A stretch of DNA of 64,000 nt, from NCBI GenBank assembly GCA_041725895.1, contig JBGRQA010000001.1:248001-312000 (forward strand), given 5' to 3'. The notes beneath the pieces are model-generated. The model saw only the letters and a list, made by a program, of their open reading frames with translations, had not been told where the DNA came from and made no database searches. Source of the stretch: JBGRQA01 sp041725895. Lineage in GTDB: Bacteria; Bacteroidota; Bacteroidia; Bacteroidales; Marinifilaceae. Positions 15,325 through 24,599 of this stretch are shown piece by piece. Numbering within the stretch: position 1 is the stretch's first letter; the number at the start of each line of letters is the position of its first letter. A program made the translations under genes and the position numbers.

Positions 15325-16107
15325 TTAGGCATGTGATTTGGCTTCCCCTTTTTCTTTTAGCTTTTTCCGGTAACGGACTGCGCGATTTTTTTCGTAGGGA
15401 CTGTAATATCCCTTCAAACGATCCGGATTTTCGCGAAAGATAAATTTCCCATTAGTCCGGATGAGATGCACAGCTTGTTTTAGGTGGGTGTAGGCTCTGT
15501 TGCGAAGGCCAAGGTATTGCTTGTTACTTGTTTTGGAACCCATAGCTTTAGGTCGTTGCTCCGATAGGAGATCGGAGTAATCTGCAGCGCGTTGCAGTAG
15601 TGTTGGATCCATCTGTAGGGCTTTTAAGGTGTCCAGATTACTGGTGCCGATTACACTCAAATCATTCAGGTGTTGTATCAAATGTTCATAACTACTGTTG
15701 CCCGAACTAAATGAAATATGGCGGTACCGATTGCTGAGCTTGCGAAATGCAAACTGGAAGTAGTGGTGGAGTTCTTTCTCTACTTCTTTCGCCTCGGCCA
15801 GCATTTGCTGCAGGCGCTGCAATTCTTGATTGCTGGTTTTCTCCTGCTCCTTCCAAACTGTTTGTGCATGGATAAGTGCCCCGATTCTTGAAGGCAGGCT
15901 GTCGAAAATCTCCGCCTCCAGACCCAAAGCCAGAAGTTGTTCCCGGTCCTTCAGGCCCCAGCGGTGCAGATCGGTGGCTTCCTGTACGTAGATGGGGACC
16001 GGTATTCGGGGTCTTACGATATTCTCCTTGGGGATGGCCTGCATGGCCTCCAGCTCCGTTTCGTAGTAGGTTTGATTGGGCATGGGGATGTGATTATAGG
16101 CTTCCAT
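15325..16107 (-). CDS. Hypothetical protein with coiled coil, 260 residues
   Basis: Family not recognised. The preferred start is MEAYNHIPMPNQT (Met at 16107). The longer frame from 16173 adds 22 unlikely residues. It is soluble, with no signal peptide. Features are an N-terminal proline-rich part (PRIPVPIYVQEA), a charged coiled-coil helix (WKEQEKTSNQELQRLQQMLAEAKEVEKELHHYF, about 85-117 in shorter numbering), and a basic C-terminus (YEKNRAVRYRKKLKEKGEAKSHA). The last SHA begins a heptad pattern that continues in frame past the stop codon. There is no near neighbour in the same orientation, and the function is unknown. Confidence 0.65.
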   Translation of the reverse strand: MEAYNHIPMPNQTYYETELEAMQAIPKENIVRPRIPVPIYVQEATDLHRWGLKDREQLLALGLEAEIFDSLPSRIGALIHAQTVWKEQEKTSNQELQRLQQMLAEAKEVEKELHHYFQFAFRKLSNRYRHISFSSGNSSYEHLIQHLNDLSVIGTSNLDTLKALQMDPTLLQRAADYSDLLSEQRPKAMGSKTSNKQYLGLRNRAYTHLKQAVHLIRTNGKFIFRENPDRLKGYYSPYEKNRAVRYRKKLKEKGEAKSHA

Positions 16108-16320
16108 TTTATTCAGTAAGTTACTACAATTCTGGCTTATTTTGTTCCTCTTTAGTAGAAAAGAGAGGATCAAATTTAAGTGTTAGCTTACGAAACAGAG
16201 AACCCTAATAAAGGGGCATTGCGGCTCTTTAAAGGGGAAAAGGACTGAAGCCCTCATTTTCTTAAAACCCCAGGTAAAGGTGAGGATGACATGAAAACAC
16301 CTTAAGCGTTTCCCAAAAAT

Positions 16321-16348
16321 GAAGGGTGCCCTCCCATGAGCACCCTTC
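16321..16348 (-). terminator. Terminator of the minus-strand SusC/D operon
   Basis: GAAGGGTGC (16321-16329) pairs perfectly with GCACCCTTC (16340-16348). On the minus strand the hairpin is followed by ATTTTTGG. It lies 90 bases past the SusD stop. Confidence 0.8.
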
Positions 16349-16438
16349 GACTTTACTAACTATCAACTAACCAATTGCGAATCTCTTCAACTCAAGAGTA
16401 GGAAGAGAACCTTTGCCCGTTTTTCAACAGGCAAAACC

Positions 16439-17962
16439 TTATTTGGTATCCCACCATAATTTTGCAGTGTAGGTGTCTTTGCCACCTTTCAGCAATTGGG
16501 CTGCTGCATTCACATTGGCTCCGTTGATCACCTTTTCTCTACTGGAGAAGATGATACGGGTGGGGACATCCGCAGCAGTTTTGCCATCAGGCACATTCAT
16601 GGCAGGGGCATCCAAACGACGTACTTCGGCCCAGGCTTCCGGTCCTTGCCAGAAAAGGGCAATCCATTTTTCGCGGCCAATGCGGTACAATTTGTCCTGG
16701 GTAGTGGTGGCCTGGTTTAAATCTACCAAAGGTTCGGCCAGGTAGTTGGCCACAGATGAATTGATACCCTCTTCGCTCCATTCCACAATTTCGGCATTGT
16801 ATCGGATAGAGGCTTCGATGGCCTTGTTGTAATGCTCGTTGGCGGTACCACTTACATTGTAACCACCTCTAAGAACTGCTTCGGCCAAAAAGAATTCCAC
16901 TTCGGCATAATCTATAAATACCCCGGGCGCATCCGACTTTCCTGCGCTATATCTTCCGGTGTAGCCTCTGTTGGGGTAGGGAAAATCCCACCAAGCACCG
17001 CTTTGGCCATAGGCAAGTCCATTCCAATCGCTATAGGTTTCGGAGCTTCCATCATAACCGGGCGTCCAAAAAATCCATTTTCTTGGATCGTTGGTTGCAT
17101 TTTGGATGTCCATAATGGTATTACTGGAAGTGATAGGTACTCCGTTTTGAAACACCGATTCGAAGATAGGGTTGCCATTGGGGGTATCAGGCAGGTAATG
17201 AAATAGAGCATTGTCTTTGTTCGATAGGAATACGCCTCCGTTTTCGTTTACCGCTTTATTAAAGTAATCCTTCGAAAGGGCTGGTGCTACATCGGCAATT
17301 CTCATGGCCAGACGAAGCAGCATAGAGTTTCCGAACTTTCTCCAGCTTTCCAGATTTCCGTTGTAGATGATATCCTGTTCCCCCAGGTCCAATTGTGCAC
17401 TAACCTCCACTTGCGAAATGGCTTTGTAAAGGTCGGCCAGCAGGGTTTTGTAAATTTCCTCCTGCGAAGAGTAAGCCGGAGTTTTGTCTTCCAGATTGAA
17501 GGCCTCCTTAAACATGGCTGGCCCGTTGGTGTCGGTAATACATTGGAAAGCGAAAGCTTTAAGTGTAGTTACCATTAAGTTCCAACCGGTTTTGGCCTCC
17601 TTGGAGATTACTGCATCCGGGGAACTTTTTACCTGTTGATCAATTTCGTGCAGGTTGAGCAATACAGTGTAGTAGTCTCCAATATAGGAATCCGTTAAAC
17701 CATCACGAAAGTGGAAATTACTTTCGTCGGAATAATCCGCTTGTGAAAAATGCTGGGCCTGAACTACGGTAACGTTAGAGTTTACATCGTAGTTCATGTA
17801 GTGATTCATCAGAATGGATTCTGCTGTCGGTAACAGGAATTTGACTTCAAGTTCCTTAGCTGATTTGGTATTTTCGTTGAGTTCTTCGAATTCATCGGTA
17901 CAGGCAGACAGTCCAAGCAGAACTGCCAGTGCCAGCAGTGGTAGATATCTAAATTTTTTCAT
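16439..17962 (-). CDS. SusD/RagB-family surface glycan-binding lipoprotein
   Basis: A 507-residue outer-membrane lipoprotein that caps a SusC transporter and binds the ligand. It has a signal peptide with lipobox LGLSAC (Cys21), followed by TDEFEELN. Helical TPR-like segments are visible, such as NLMVTTLKAFAFQCITDTNGPAMFKEAF. The SusD C-terminal region has YAEVEFFLAEAVLRGG, EHYNKAIEASIRYNAEIVE and RIGREKWIALFWQGPEAWAEVRRLD. It is 20 bases downstream of the STN-containing SusC and shares its transcript. No glycosidase, lyase or sulfatase is adjacent, so the ligand is unknown. It may be a peptide or a glycan degraded by enzymes encoded elsewhere. Confidence 0.93.
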   Translation of the reverse strand: MKKFRYLPLLALAVLLGLSACTDEFEELNENTKSAKELEVKFLLPTAESILMNHYMNYDVNSNVTVVQAQHFSQADYSDESNFHFRDGLTDSYIGDYYTVLLNLHEIDQQVKSSPDAVISKEAKTGWNLMVTTLKAFAFQCITDTNGPAMFKEAFNLEDKTPAYSSQEEIYKTLLADLYKAISQVEVSAQLDLGEQDIIYNGNLESWRKFGNSMLLRLAMRIADVAPALSKDYFNKAVNENGGVFLSNKDNALFHYLPDTPNGNPIFESVFQNGVPITSSNTIMDIQNATNDPRKWIFWTPGYDGSSETYSDWNGLAYGQSGAWWDFPYPNRGYTGRYSAGKSDAPGVFIDYAEVEFFLAEAVLRGGYNVSGTANEHYNKAIEASIRYNAEIVEWSEEGINSSVANYLAEPLVDLNQATTTQDKLYRIGREKWIALFWQGPEAWAEVRRLDAPAMNVPDGKTAADVPTRIIFSSREKVINGANVNAAAQLLKGGKDTYTAKLWWDTK

Positions 17963-17982
17963 CGTTTTGAAATTCGTTTTTG

Positions 17983-20900
17983 TTAAAAACCAAGTTTTAC
18001 ACTAAATCCAACCGAACGGGTGGAAGGCATGGTGCCGATATCCAATCCCTGAACATTGTCGGCTCCGTAAGTCAATTCCGGATCGATATGATCAATTTTT
18101 CGATGAAGAATAGCCAAATTACGTCCGATCAGTGACAGGGTCAAACTGTTAATATTCAGTTTGTCGGTTAACTTTTTAGGTAGAGAATACGACAGGGCTA
18201 CTTCACGAAGTTTCACATAGGATGCATCGAAAATAGAGGCAGCCTCGGGATTGTTGGCTGAATCGAAAGCTTTTTTGGCGTCAACTCGTTGGTCGTTGCG
18301 ACTGCCATCCTCTTTAACACCCGTTAGAATCAATCCGCCGCCTTCTTTTACAGGCAAGCGAACCTCGTTGCCTAAATCGTTTACCACAGCTGTTTCTTCC
18401 AGAATACCGGTTTGGCGGCCCCAACGGTGAGTCAGAGAGAACAAGTCCCCACCCATTTTCACATCAATCAGGGTGTTCAGGCTAAAGTTCTTGTAGGTAA
18501 AAGTATTGGTGATACCGGCACGCCAGTCGGGATTGATGTCACCGATAATTTGGTTGTCATCGCTTTGTTTGTAGAAACCATTCTCATCTACAATTTTGTT
18601 TCCCAGTTTGTCGTAGATAAAATCGGTACCCACTAAAACACCGTAAGGTTCTCCTACGCGGGCAGCAACGGCCACATGGTTGGAGTTGAGTACATGCGAT
18701 TCGATTCCGGGAGCCAGGGCATTGATCTTACTGATGTTTTTGGACCAGTTGATGGTCATATCCCATTTGAAATCTTTTGTCCTGATTGGGTTGGCGTACA
18801 AGCTAATTTCGTAACCGTAATCCTCTTTCTCTCCGGCATTCATGTATTCTGTATAGAATCCGGTTCCCACTGAAATGGATCCTGGAATGATTTGGTCCTT
18901 AGATTTTTTGTCGTAGTAGGATAAATCCAGTCCAAAACGGTTGTTCAAGAATTTCAGATCTAAACCGATCTCGTAGGATTCTGCGGTTTCCGGTTTCAAT
19001 TCCGAATTGTATTTGCGTGTTCGTTTGCCATATCGTACAACCGAACCATGGTTGCCATAATTGTAGTAAGTATCGTACAATGTGGCGAATGGGGCATCGG
19101 CACCCACCTGGGCCCAGTTGGCACGGAATTTACCAAAGCTCAGCACATCCGACTCCATCAATTCGGAGAAGATGAAACTGGTTGAAACCGAAGGGTAGAA
19201 GTAGGAGTTGTTGTCTTTGGGCAGTGTGGATGACCAGTCGTTACGAGCTGAGAAATCAAGGTAAAGCATGTTTTTGTAACCGAAGGAAGCGGTTCCATAC
19301 ACCGAATTCACTCTTCTTTTTGATTGCCAGTCTGATTTTCCGATTTCTCCGGACTTACTGTTGAAGATGGTATACAAATCGTCAACCACCATTCCGGATG
19401 TAGTTCCGTAACCGGTTTCTTCGTAGATGTTATCGCGACGGGCCACACCTACCATTCCATTGATATTGAAGTCTTCCGTTATATTCTTGTTGAACTTCAG
19501 CATGAAATCGTAGTTGTTTTCGGTACCCAAACGAACCATTTTGCCGTAATAGGAGGTTCCATGGCTTCCGGGAGCAATGCGGGTTTCAACGGTGAAATCG
19601 TAATGGTCGATTGTAGCTCTACCGGTAGCAGTTAACCAATCGGTGATTTTGTAATCGATGCTCCAGCTACCTACCAAACGATTGCGGGTATCTTCCGGAT
19701 AGTTCTTGTAAACGGTCCAGTAGGGGTTGTCCCAGTATTTGGAGTAGGGATTGTCCCATGCTGCGCGGTTCCAGGTTTTCTGTTCTCCGTTGTCTTCTCT
19801 TTGGTAGTTACGTAGTCTTTTGTAGTCCACGTTGGTTTGCATCCACATACCGGCACTGGCCATAAACGAACGGGAGTTCTCCCAGTCGTAACCTGTACCG
19901 GGCCGGTTCTTGGTGTAGGTTTTAATGTATTGTGCATTAACAGTGGTTGAAAATCGGTCGGTAAGATTCAGAGTTCCGTTGAAGGAGATGTTGTTTTTCT
20001 TCAATTCGGAATTGGGAACTGTACCATCCTGTTTTGTGTTGGTGTACGAAACACGGAAATTGCCTTTTTCGCTGGCTCCGTCTAATGAAACGTTGTTTAC
20101 AAAGAGTATTCCTGTGTCGAAGAATCCTTCAGGGCCATTTTTGGCCGCAACCCAGGGGCGTGGTTTCAAATAGTTGGCCTGGTCGGAGGGATCAAAGGCA
20201 TCCCAATGCAGAACGTTGATTGTGGGGTCGAATTTTGGGCCCCAACTTTCGTCCGTTTCGAATTCTACCACTTTGTAATTGGTACCATCAATGTTAATTT
20301 CTTTGAAATCGCCGGAACCGCCACCATATTTACTTTGGTAGTTGGGCAAGGTTTCTTTGTTGATTTTTTCGAAGGTAACACTTGAGGATACAGTAACCCC
20401 GATGCGATCCTGACTTTTTCCTTTTTTGGTCGTAATCAGCACAACACCGTTGGCACCTCGGGAACCATACAGAGCAGTGGCACTTGCTCCTTTCAGTACG
20501 GAAATGGATTCCACATCTTCGGGGTTGATATCGGATGCGAAGTTACCGAAATCGTATCCACCGCCTCCGCGATTGTTGTCACCGGTATTGAAGGAAGCGT
20601 TGCTTACAGGGATTCCGTCAATAACGTAAAGGGCCTGGTTGCTTCCGGTGATAGAGCTACCACCTCGAATTACAATATTGGTACTCCCCCCCAGGTTGGG
20701 CGATGAGGTAATGTTTACACCAGGAATACGACCACTTAAGCTACTGGTAATGTTTGGCGTTTTCACTTTAGAGATTTCTTCTCCGTCTACTTTTGAAACG
20801 GCATATCCCAGCGATTTTTGCTCCCGTTTCAATCCCAAAGCGGTAACTACCACTTCGTTTACGGTAAGGGCCTGGGATTTTAGGTTGATTTCCAGTTTGG

Positions 20901-21486
20901 AGTCGTCGTTAATTTGAACTTCCTGGGGTTGCATCCCCATAAAGGAGAAAATCAGGGTACTGCCCTTTTTAACTTCCAGTTGGAATGTTCCGTCAATATC
21001 TGAAGAGGTTCCGGATGTGGTTCCTTTTACAATGATGGAAACGCCGGGGAGGGGCATGTTGTCGTCGGCGCTTTTTACAATCCCTGTAATTTTCAGGATA
21101 TCGGATTGTTGCTTGGCTTTTGCAGGAGAAAGGATAATTTGACGATCGTGAACGCTGTATTCCACTTTCTCGTCGAAAAGCTCGTCAAGGATATTGCTTA
21201 TTTGTTCTCTCTTTACATCAATATCTACCTGCTTTTGGGTGTCAATTAATTTGTTGTTGTAGAGAAAATAAAACTCACTTTGTTCCTCTATTTCATCCAG
21301 TATAGTGGCAATGGTAGCATCTTCCATACTTAAGGTGATTCGGGCCTTTTGGGAGTAGGATGATTTTGCTGCGACTTGAAAAACGCTGAATAAAAGAATG
21401 AATAATGTAATTCTCATTATGAGTAAGATTTTTCGGAGGTAGGGGCAAAACCTATTTATGCCCCAAAAAACTGATAAATTTTTCAT
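17983..21486 (-). CDS. SusC/RagA-type TonB-dependent transporter with STN signalling domain
   Basis: A 1167-residue outer-membrane barrel. After the signal peptide (ITLFILLFSVFQVAAKSS) comes a secretin/TonB N-terminal STN domain (about 48-120), then a CarboxypepD_reg-like domain (ITGIVKSADDNMPLPGVSI, about 130-210). The plug follows with the SusC signatures VVVTALGLKREQKSLGYAV and VLKGASATALYGSRGANGVVLITTKK, then the 22-strand barrel ending SVGFSVKLGF. The STN domain is the part that talks to a FecR anti-sigma factor, and the fecR and sigma genes lie immediately upstream. This supports substrate-induced surface signalling. A shorter start at Met24 is possible. Confidence 0.95.
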   Translation of the reverse strand: MKNLSVFWGINRFCPYLRKILLIMRITLFILLFSVFQVAAKSSYSQKARITLSMEDATIATILDEIEEQSEFYFLYNNKLIDTQKQVDIDVKREQISNILDELFDEKVEYSVHDRQIILSPAKAKQQSDILKITGIVKSADDNMPLPGVSIIVKGTTSGTSSDIDGTFQLEVKKGSTLIFSFMGMQPQEVQINDDSKLEINLKSQALTVNEVVVTALGLKREQKSLGYAVSKVDGEEISKVKTPNITSSLSGRIPGVNITSSPNLGGSTNIVIRGGSSITGSNQALYVIDGIPVSNASFNTGDNNRGGGGYDFGNFASDINPEDVESISVLKGASATALYGSRGANGVVLITTKKGKSQDRIGVTVSSSVTFEKINKETLPNYQSKYGGGSGDFKEINIDGTNYKVVEFETDESWGPKFDPTINVLHWDAFDPSDQANYLKPRPWVAAKNGPEGFFDTGILFVNNVSLDGASEKGNFRVSYTNTKQDGTVPNSELKKNNISFNGTLNLTDRFSTTVNAQYIKTYTKNRPGTGYDWENSRSFMASAGMWMQTNVDYKRLRNYQREDNGEQKTWNRAAWDNPYSKYWDNPYWTVYKNYPEDTRNRLVGSWSIDYKITDWLTATGRATIDHYDFTVETRIAPGSHGTSYYGKMVRLGTENNYDFMLKFNKNITEDFNINGMVGVARRDNIYEETGYGTTSGMVVDDLYTIFNSKSGEIGKSDWQSKRRVNSVYGTASFGYKNMLYLDFSARNDWSSTLPKDNNSYFYPSVSTSFIFSELMESDVLSFGKFRANWAQVGADAPFATLYDTYYNYGNHGSVVRYGKRTRKYNSELKPETAESYEIGLDLKFLNNRFGLDLSYYDKKSKDQIIPGSISVGTGFYTEYMNAGEKEDYGYEISLYANPIRTKDFKWDMTINWSKNISKINALAPGIESHVLNSNHVAVAARVGEPYGVLVGTDFIYDKLGNKIVDENGFYKQSDDNQIIGDINPDWRAGITNTFTYKNFSLNTLIDVKMGGDLFSLTHRWGRQTGILEETAVVNDLGNEVRLPVKEGGGLILTGVKEDGSRNDQRVDAKKAFDSANNPEAASIFDASYVKLREVALSYSLPKKLTDKLNINSLTLSLIGRNLAILHRKIDHIDPELTYGADNVQGLDIGTMPSTRSVGFSVKLGF

Positions 21487-21583
21487 AACTTTGTTTTGGG
21501 TTATTGAAATTTAGATAATACAATCCTGATACCTTGTCGTTTCCGGCCAAGATTTTACAAGCTATCAGGCGATAACTCATAGC

Positions 21584-21608
21584 AAAGGAGGATGTTTTAT
21601 TCTCCTTT
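21584..21608. other. Intercistronic hairpin between fecR and susC
   Basis: AAAGGAG (21584-21590) pairs with CTCCTTT (21602-21608). On the coding (minus) strand no T run follows, so it is more likely an mRNA processing or stability element, or a partial attenuator, than a terminator. Confidence 0.5.
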
Positions 21609-21686
21609 CTTATTTTTTATGAGTACCTAAGTGAAAGGGATTTTGTAGTTGGTTGATTTCATTTTGGGTTAGTGTTAGTTAGAACT

Positions 21687-22724
21687 TTAGTTGTTTGTTT
21701 TGTACAGAATGACTTTGTTATTTTCAATTTTATAGCCCAGGGGAGACGAGATCCGGAAGAGGTCCAGGACATTTTCCAGAGTCTTGTTTTGTAGGGTGGC
21801 TGTAAAACTGTATTTCAATATTTCTTTATTTCGTACTTCAATCTTTACATTGTACCATTTTTGGAGACTTTTGATAACTTCGGGCATAGGAGTGTCTCTC
21901 AGAATGATGGTGCCGTTTCGCCAGGCAATATCGTAACGGGGGTTAACCTTTTTAGTTGTGATATTCTGTTCCTTCTGATGGTAGGTGGCTCTGTAGCCAG
22001 GTTTTAGTAGCATGGGGGTGATATTGTTTGCTGCTTCAGATATTTCAACAGCGCCGGATACCAGTGTGGTTTCTATAATTCCTTTTTCCGAAGCATTTAC
22101 ATTGAACGAAGTGCCTAAAACTTTTACCCGAACATTGTTGGCTTTTACAATAAAGGGGCGGTTTTCATCATGATGTACCTCTAAGTAGGCCTCCCCCTGT
22201 AGTTCAATTTCCCTCTTGTTTGCAGAAAACTCTGTTGGATAACTTAGTTTGGAATCGGAATTAAGCCAAACAGTGGTGCCATCTGCCAATTTAATTTTTC
22301 CTCTTACCCCTTTGGGGGTGAAAAACTCTTTCTGTAAAAGAGTATCTACAGAATGTTGGTTCTTGTCAGCAAGGAGATTAAATGTTTGACTAGTGTAGAG
22401 CCAGATAAATCCCAAACAAAGGGGGAGGAAAAGAATGGCAGCCGTTTTCTGCCAGTAGCTGTAGAGTTTTCTTAAAGGGGTGTTTTTGGGGGGAGTATTG
22501 GATTGTGGTTTGTTGATCTTTTCTTTTAGTTTAAGGTATTCTGCTCCCGGTTGCATGGGGTAAAAATCTTCTGGAGTGGAATTCAGAGCCCAGCTCTTTT
22601 TTAGTTGAGCAAAGTGCCGTTTGTTCTCCTCTGATTCTTTTACCCAGCCAAGAATTTCTTCAACTTCACTTTCTGTAGCTGTTCCTGAAAGGTATTTTAA
22701 TATGGTGGTTTTATCTTTTAGCAT
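21687..22724 (-). CDS. FecR-type anti-sigma factor
   Basis: A 345-residue inner-membrane regulator. The N-terminal cytoplasmic part (about 1-80) holds the sigma factor and includes ATESEVEEILGWVKESEENKRHFAQLKKSW. One membrane segment (AAILFLPLCLGFIWLYT, about 93-109) leads to the periplasmic FecR domain (FFTPKGVRGKIKLADGTTVWLNSDSKLSYP, EIELQGEAYLEVHHD, FIVKANNVRVKVLGTSFNV). A C-terminal DUF4974 domain (PMPEVIKSLQKWYNVKI, LENVLDLFRISSPLGYKIENN) follows. By family, it binds the STN domain of the SusC encoded next. It sits between the sigma factor and susC in one operon. Confidence 0.95.
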   Translation of the reverse strand: MLKDKTTILKYLSGTATESEVEEILGWVKESEENKRHFAQLKKSWALNSTPEDFYPMQPGAEYLKLKEKINKPQSNTPPKNTPLRKLYSYWQKTAAILFLPLCLGFIWLYTSQTFNLLADKNQHSVDTLLQKEFFTPKGVRGKIKLADGTTVWLNSDSKLSYPTEFSANKREIELQGEAYLEVHHDENRPFIVKANNVRVKVLGTSFNVNASEKGIIETTLVSGAVEISEAANNITPMLLKPGYRATYHQKEQNITTKKVNPRYDIAWRNGTIILRDTPMPEVIKSLQKWYNVKIEVRNKEILKYSFTATLQNKTLENVLDLFRISSPLGYKIENNKVILYKTNN

Positions 22725-22830
22725 AATTGTGTTGGTGTATCTATTATATTAAACAACTGAAAAAGGTTTTACCCCTATGCGAATGGAAAAAAAATTTTTT
22801 AGACGAAAATCAGAACGGAGGATTCTTCTG

Positions 22831-23400
22831 TTATAAGTAGGATTTCAGGTTTTCCCGTAGGAGTCGTAAAGCCTTCGACATTTGGTTTTCCACGGTTTTT
22901 ACAGAAAGATTTAGCTTTTCTGCGATTTCAGAATATTTTAAACTTTCCCATCGACTCATTTGAAATATTTTTTTGCATTGGTCGGGTAGAGAGTCGATCG
23001 ATTGAGTTATTTTTTTCTGTAGCTCTTTTGCTACATACAAGTCGTTGCCATCATATTCCAGAGCTATTTCATTAAGCTGTAGCTCAAGAGACTCTTTTTT
23101 TGTTAGTTCCTTATGGTTGTTTTCGATTTGAATGTGTTTCAGGTAGTTCAGGCACTTGTTTCGGGTAATCGAGAAGAGGTAGGCTCTAATGATGGTGTTG
23201 GGCAAAAGATTGTCCTTTTTCTCCCAAAGAGTTAAAAAACTTTCCTGAACGATTTCTTTGGCAATTGCATCCCGAACCACAAAATCTTTGGCATAGTAGT
23301 ACAAGGAATGAAAATGAGTGTGAAATATTTCTTTGAATACTTCCTCGTTTCCATTTTGCAGGAGTTTCAGTTGATCGTTTTTAAGGTCGGTTAAAGACAT
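22831..23400 (-). CDS. ECF RNA polymerase sigma factor
   Basis: A 189-residue sigma-70 family factor of the Bacteroidota FecI-like group. Region 2 is FKEIFHTHFHSLYYYAKDFVVRDAIAKEIVQESFLTLWEK (about 20-60) with the RAYLFSITRNKCLNYLKH helix. Region 4 is LPDQCKKIFQMSRWESLKYSEIAEKLNLSVKTVENQMSKALRLLRE (about 140-185), a helix-turn-helix. It is the first gene of the sigma-fecR-susC-susD operon and presumably activates it when the anti-sigma releases it. The 107-base gap to fecR contains no clear terminator. Confidence 0.96.
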   Translation of the reverse strand: MSLTDLKNDQLKLLQNGNEEVFKEIFHTHFHSLYYYAKDFVVRDAIAKEIVQESFLTLWEKKDNLLPNTIIRAYLFSITRNKCLNYLKHIQIENNHKELTKKESLELQLNEIALEYDGNDLYVAKELQKKITQSIDSLPDQCKKIFQMSRWESLKYSEIAEKLNLSVKTVENQMSKALRLLRENLKSYL

Positions 23401-23622
23401 TGTTGACCTTTTAGGGGTTAAGGATGCATAAATATAAATAAATTACATAATGAGAGATAAGTTTATGTTATATTTTTAATTGATTTACATAAAAATAACG
23501 AGGGGCGTTTTCTTGGGTTTGGTTGTTTTAGCCCTTTCTGCTTCGAAAATAGTTTTTCGGATCAAGAACCAATATCTTTGCTTCACCAGGAATCCAATTC
23601 TCTTTCGAAACTTTTATAGACA

Positions 23623-24087
23623 ATGGAAATTATTAAAATCACCGGTCGACCTGACTCTCAAATTCTGAATTCCATCTTTTCCCTGTATTGTGAGGTGTTT
23701 GATGCGATTGACGAGACGTATTTCTATGAGCGACTTAATTCCCGTTTCTGTTGGCTTACCCTTTTGGCCTACGAGGGAGAGAAGTTGGTGGGATTTAAGA
23801 TGGGGTATGCCCTTGATGCGGATACTTTCTATAGTTGGCTTGGCGGGGTGAGGTCATCCTGTCGGAAGCAAGGTATAGGTCAGATCCTGATTGACCGTCA
23901 GTTGCAGCAAGCGGAAGAGATGGGCTACTCAAGGGTTCGGACCAAAACCCGTAACCGCTTTCGGGAGATGCTGATCCTTAATCTTCGCAATGGCTTTGAT
24001 GTTGTGGATTGTTATGTGGATCGAACCGGGGAGCACAAGATTACCTTGGAGAAAAGGCTAGGAGATTTGGTAGTAAGTAATAGGTAG
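23623..24087 (+). CDS. GNAT-family N-acetyltransferase
   Basis: A 154-residue acetyl-CoA-dependent acetyltransferase. The acetyl-CoA loop is SCRKQGIGQILIDRQL (about 85-100, pattern R/Q-x-x-G-x-G/A). It is preceded by the beta strand YSWLGGVRSS and followed by EMGYSRVRTKTRNRFREMLILNLRNGFDVV, the typical C-terminal V-shaped strand pair. The substrate (small molecule, peptide or protein) is unknown. The ATG lies in a normal context. A 62-residue frame that overlaps its start on the same strand is not supported. It is a single gene. Confidence 0.88.
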   Translation: MEIIKITGRPDSQILNSIFSLYCEVFDAIDETYFYERLNSRFCWLTLLAYEGEKLVGFKMGYALDADTFYSWLGGVRSSCRKQGIGQILIDRQLQQAEEMGYSRVRTKTRNRFREMLILNLRNGFDVVDCYVDRTGEHKITLEKRLGDLVVSNR

Positions 24088-24599
24088 CAAGTGTCAAGAA
24101 GCAACGGGGCAAATAAAAAACTATACGATATTGCCCTAAGGTATCTGCATCATGTTCTTAAACCAGAAATGGCACGGTACGTGACATCTGTATGGACCAG
24201 GAACTTCAATTCAGGAACTGCAGCCTAATTTGCGAAAATCTTCCTTTTACCAGCGTCATCTGCGTTCGATTTTTATTGCTTTTGTAGACCCCATTCCCCA
24301 CCAACTGTGGCGAAATCCCCACACTTTTGCATGCTTCCCCAATATTGGCACACTAGAGTTAATTTATTTCTATCCGGTTTAAGACTCTGTTTTTGTGTGT
24401 AATGTCTCTTTTGTGGAAGGTTTGATTGTTTTTTCTCACTTCTTCTGGCACAGATTTCCCAATAGTAGTTGTCGAATGTAAATACAAACTAAAACCTTTA
24501 TAAAATTTGAGCATTACGAAACACCCGTGTGAAACGATCTTCTACAACAAAAAACATTGGGTGTTACCTATTGCATGAAACATTAAAAATTTGAGAGAT
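24088..24599. other. Intergenic region with a partial interspersed repeat
   Basis: About 510 bases without a gene. Positions 24241-24270 read ATCGAACGCAGATGACGCTGG on the minus strand, matching the start of the palindromic repeat at 13431 (GAACGCAGATGA shared). Just before the downstream gene, ATAAAATTTGAG and ATTAAAAATTTGAG resemble -7 elements with one extra base. Confidence 0.5.

Noticed and set aside
23480..23668. 62-codon frame overlapping the start of the GNAT gene
   Set aside because: It overlaps a well-supported start in another frame and resembles no protein.
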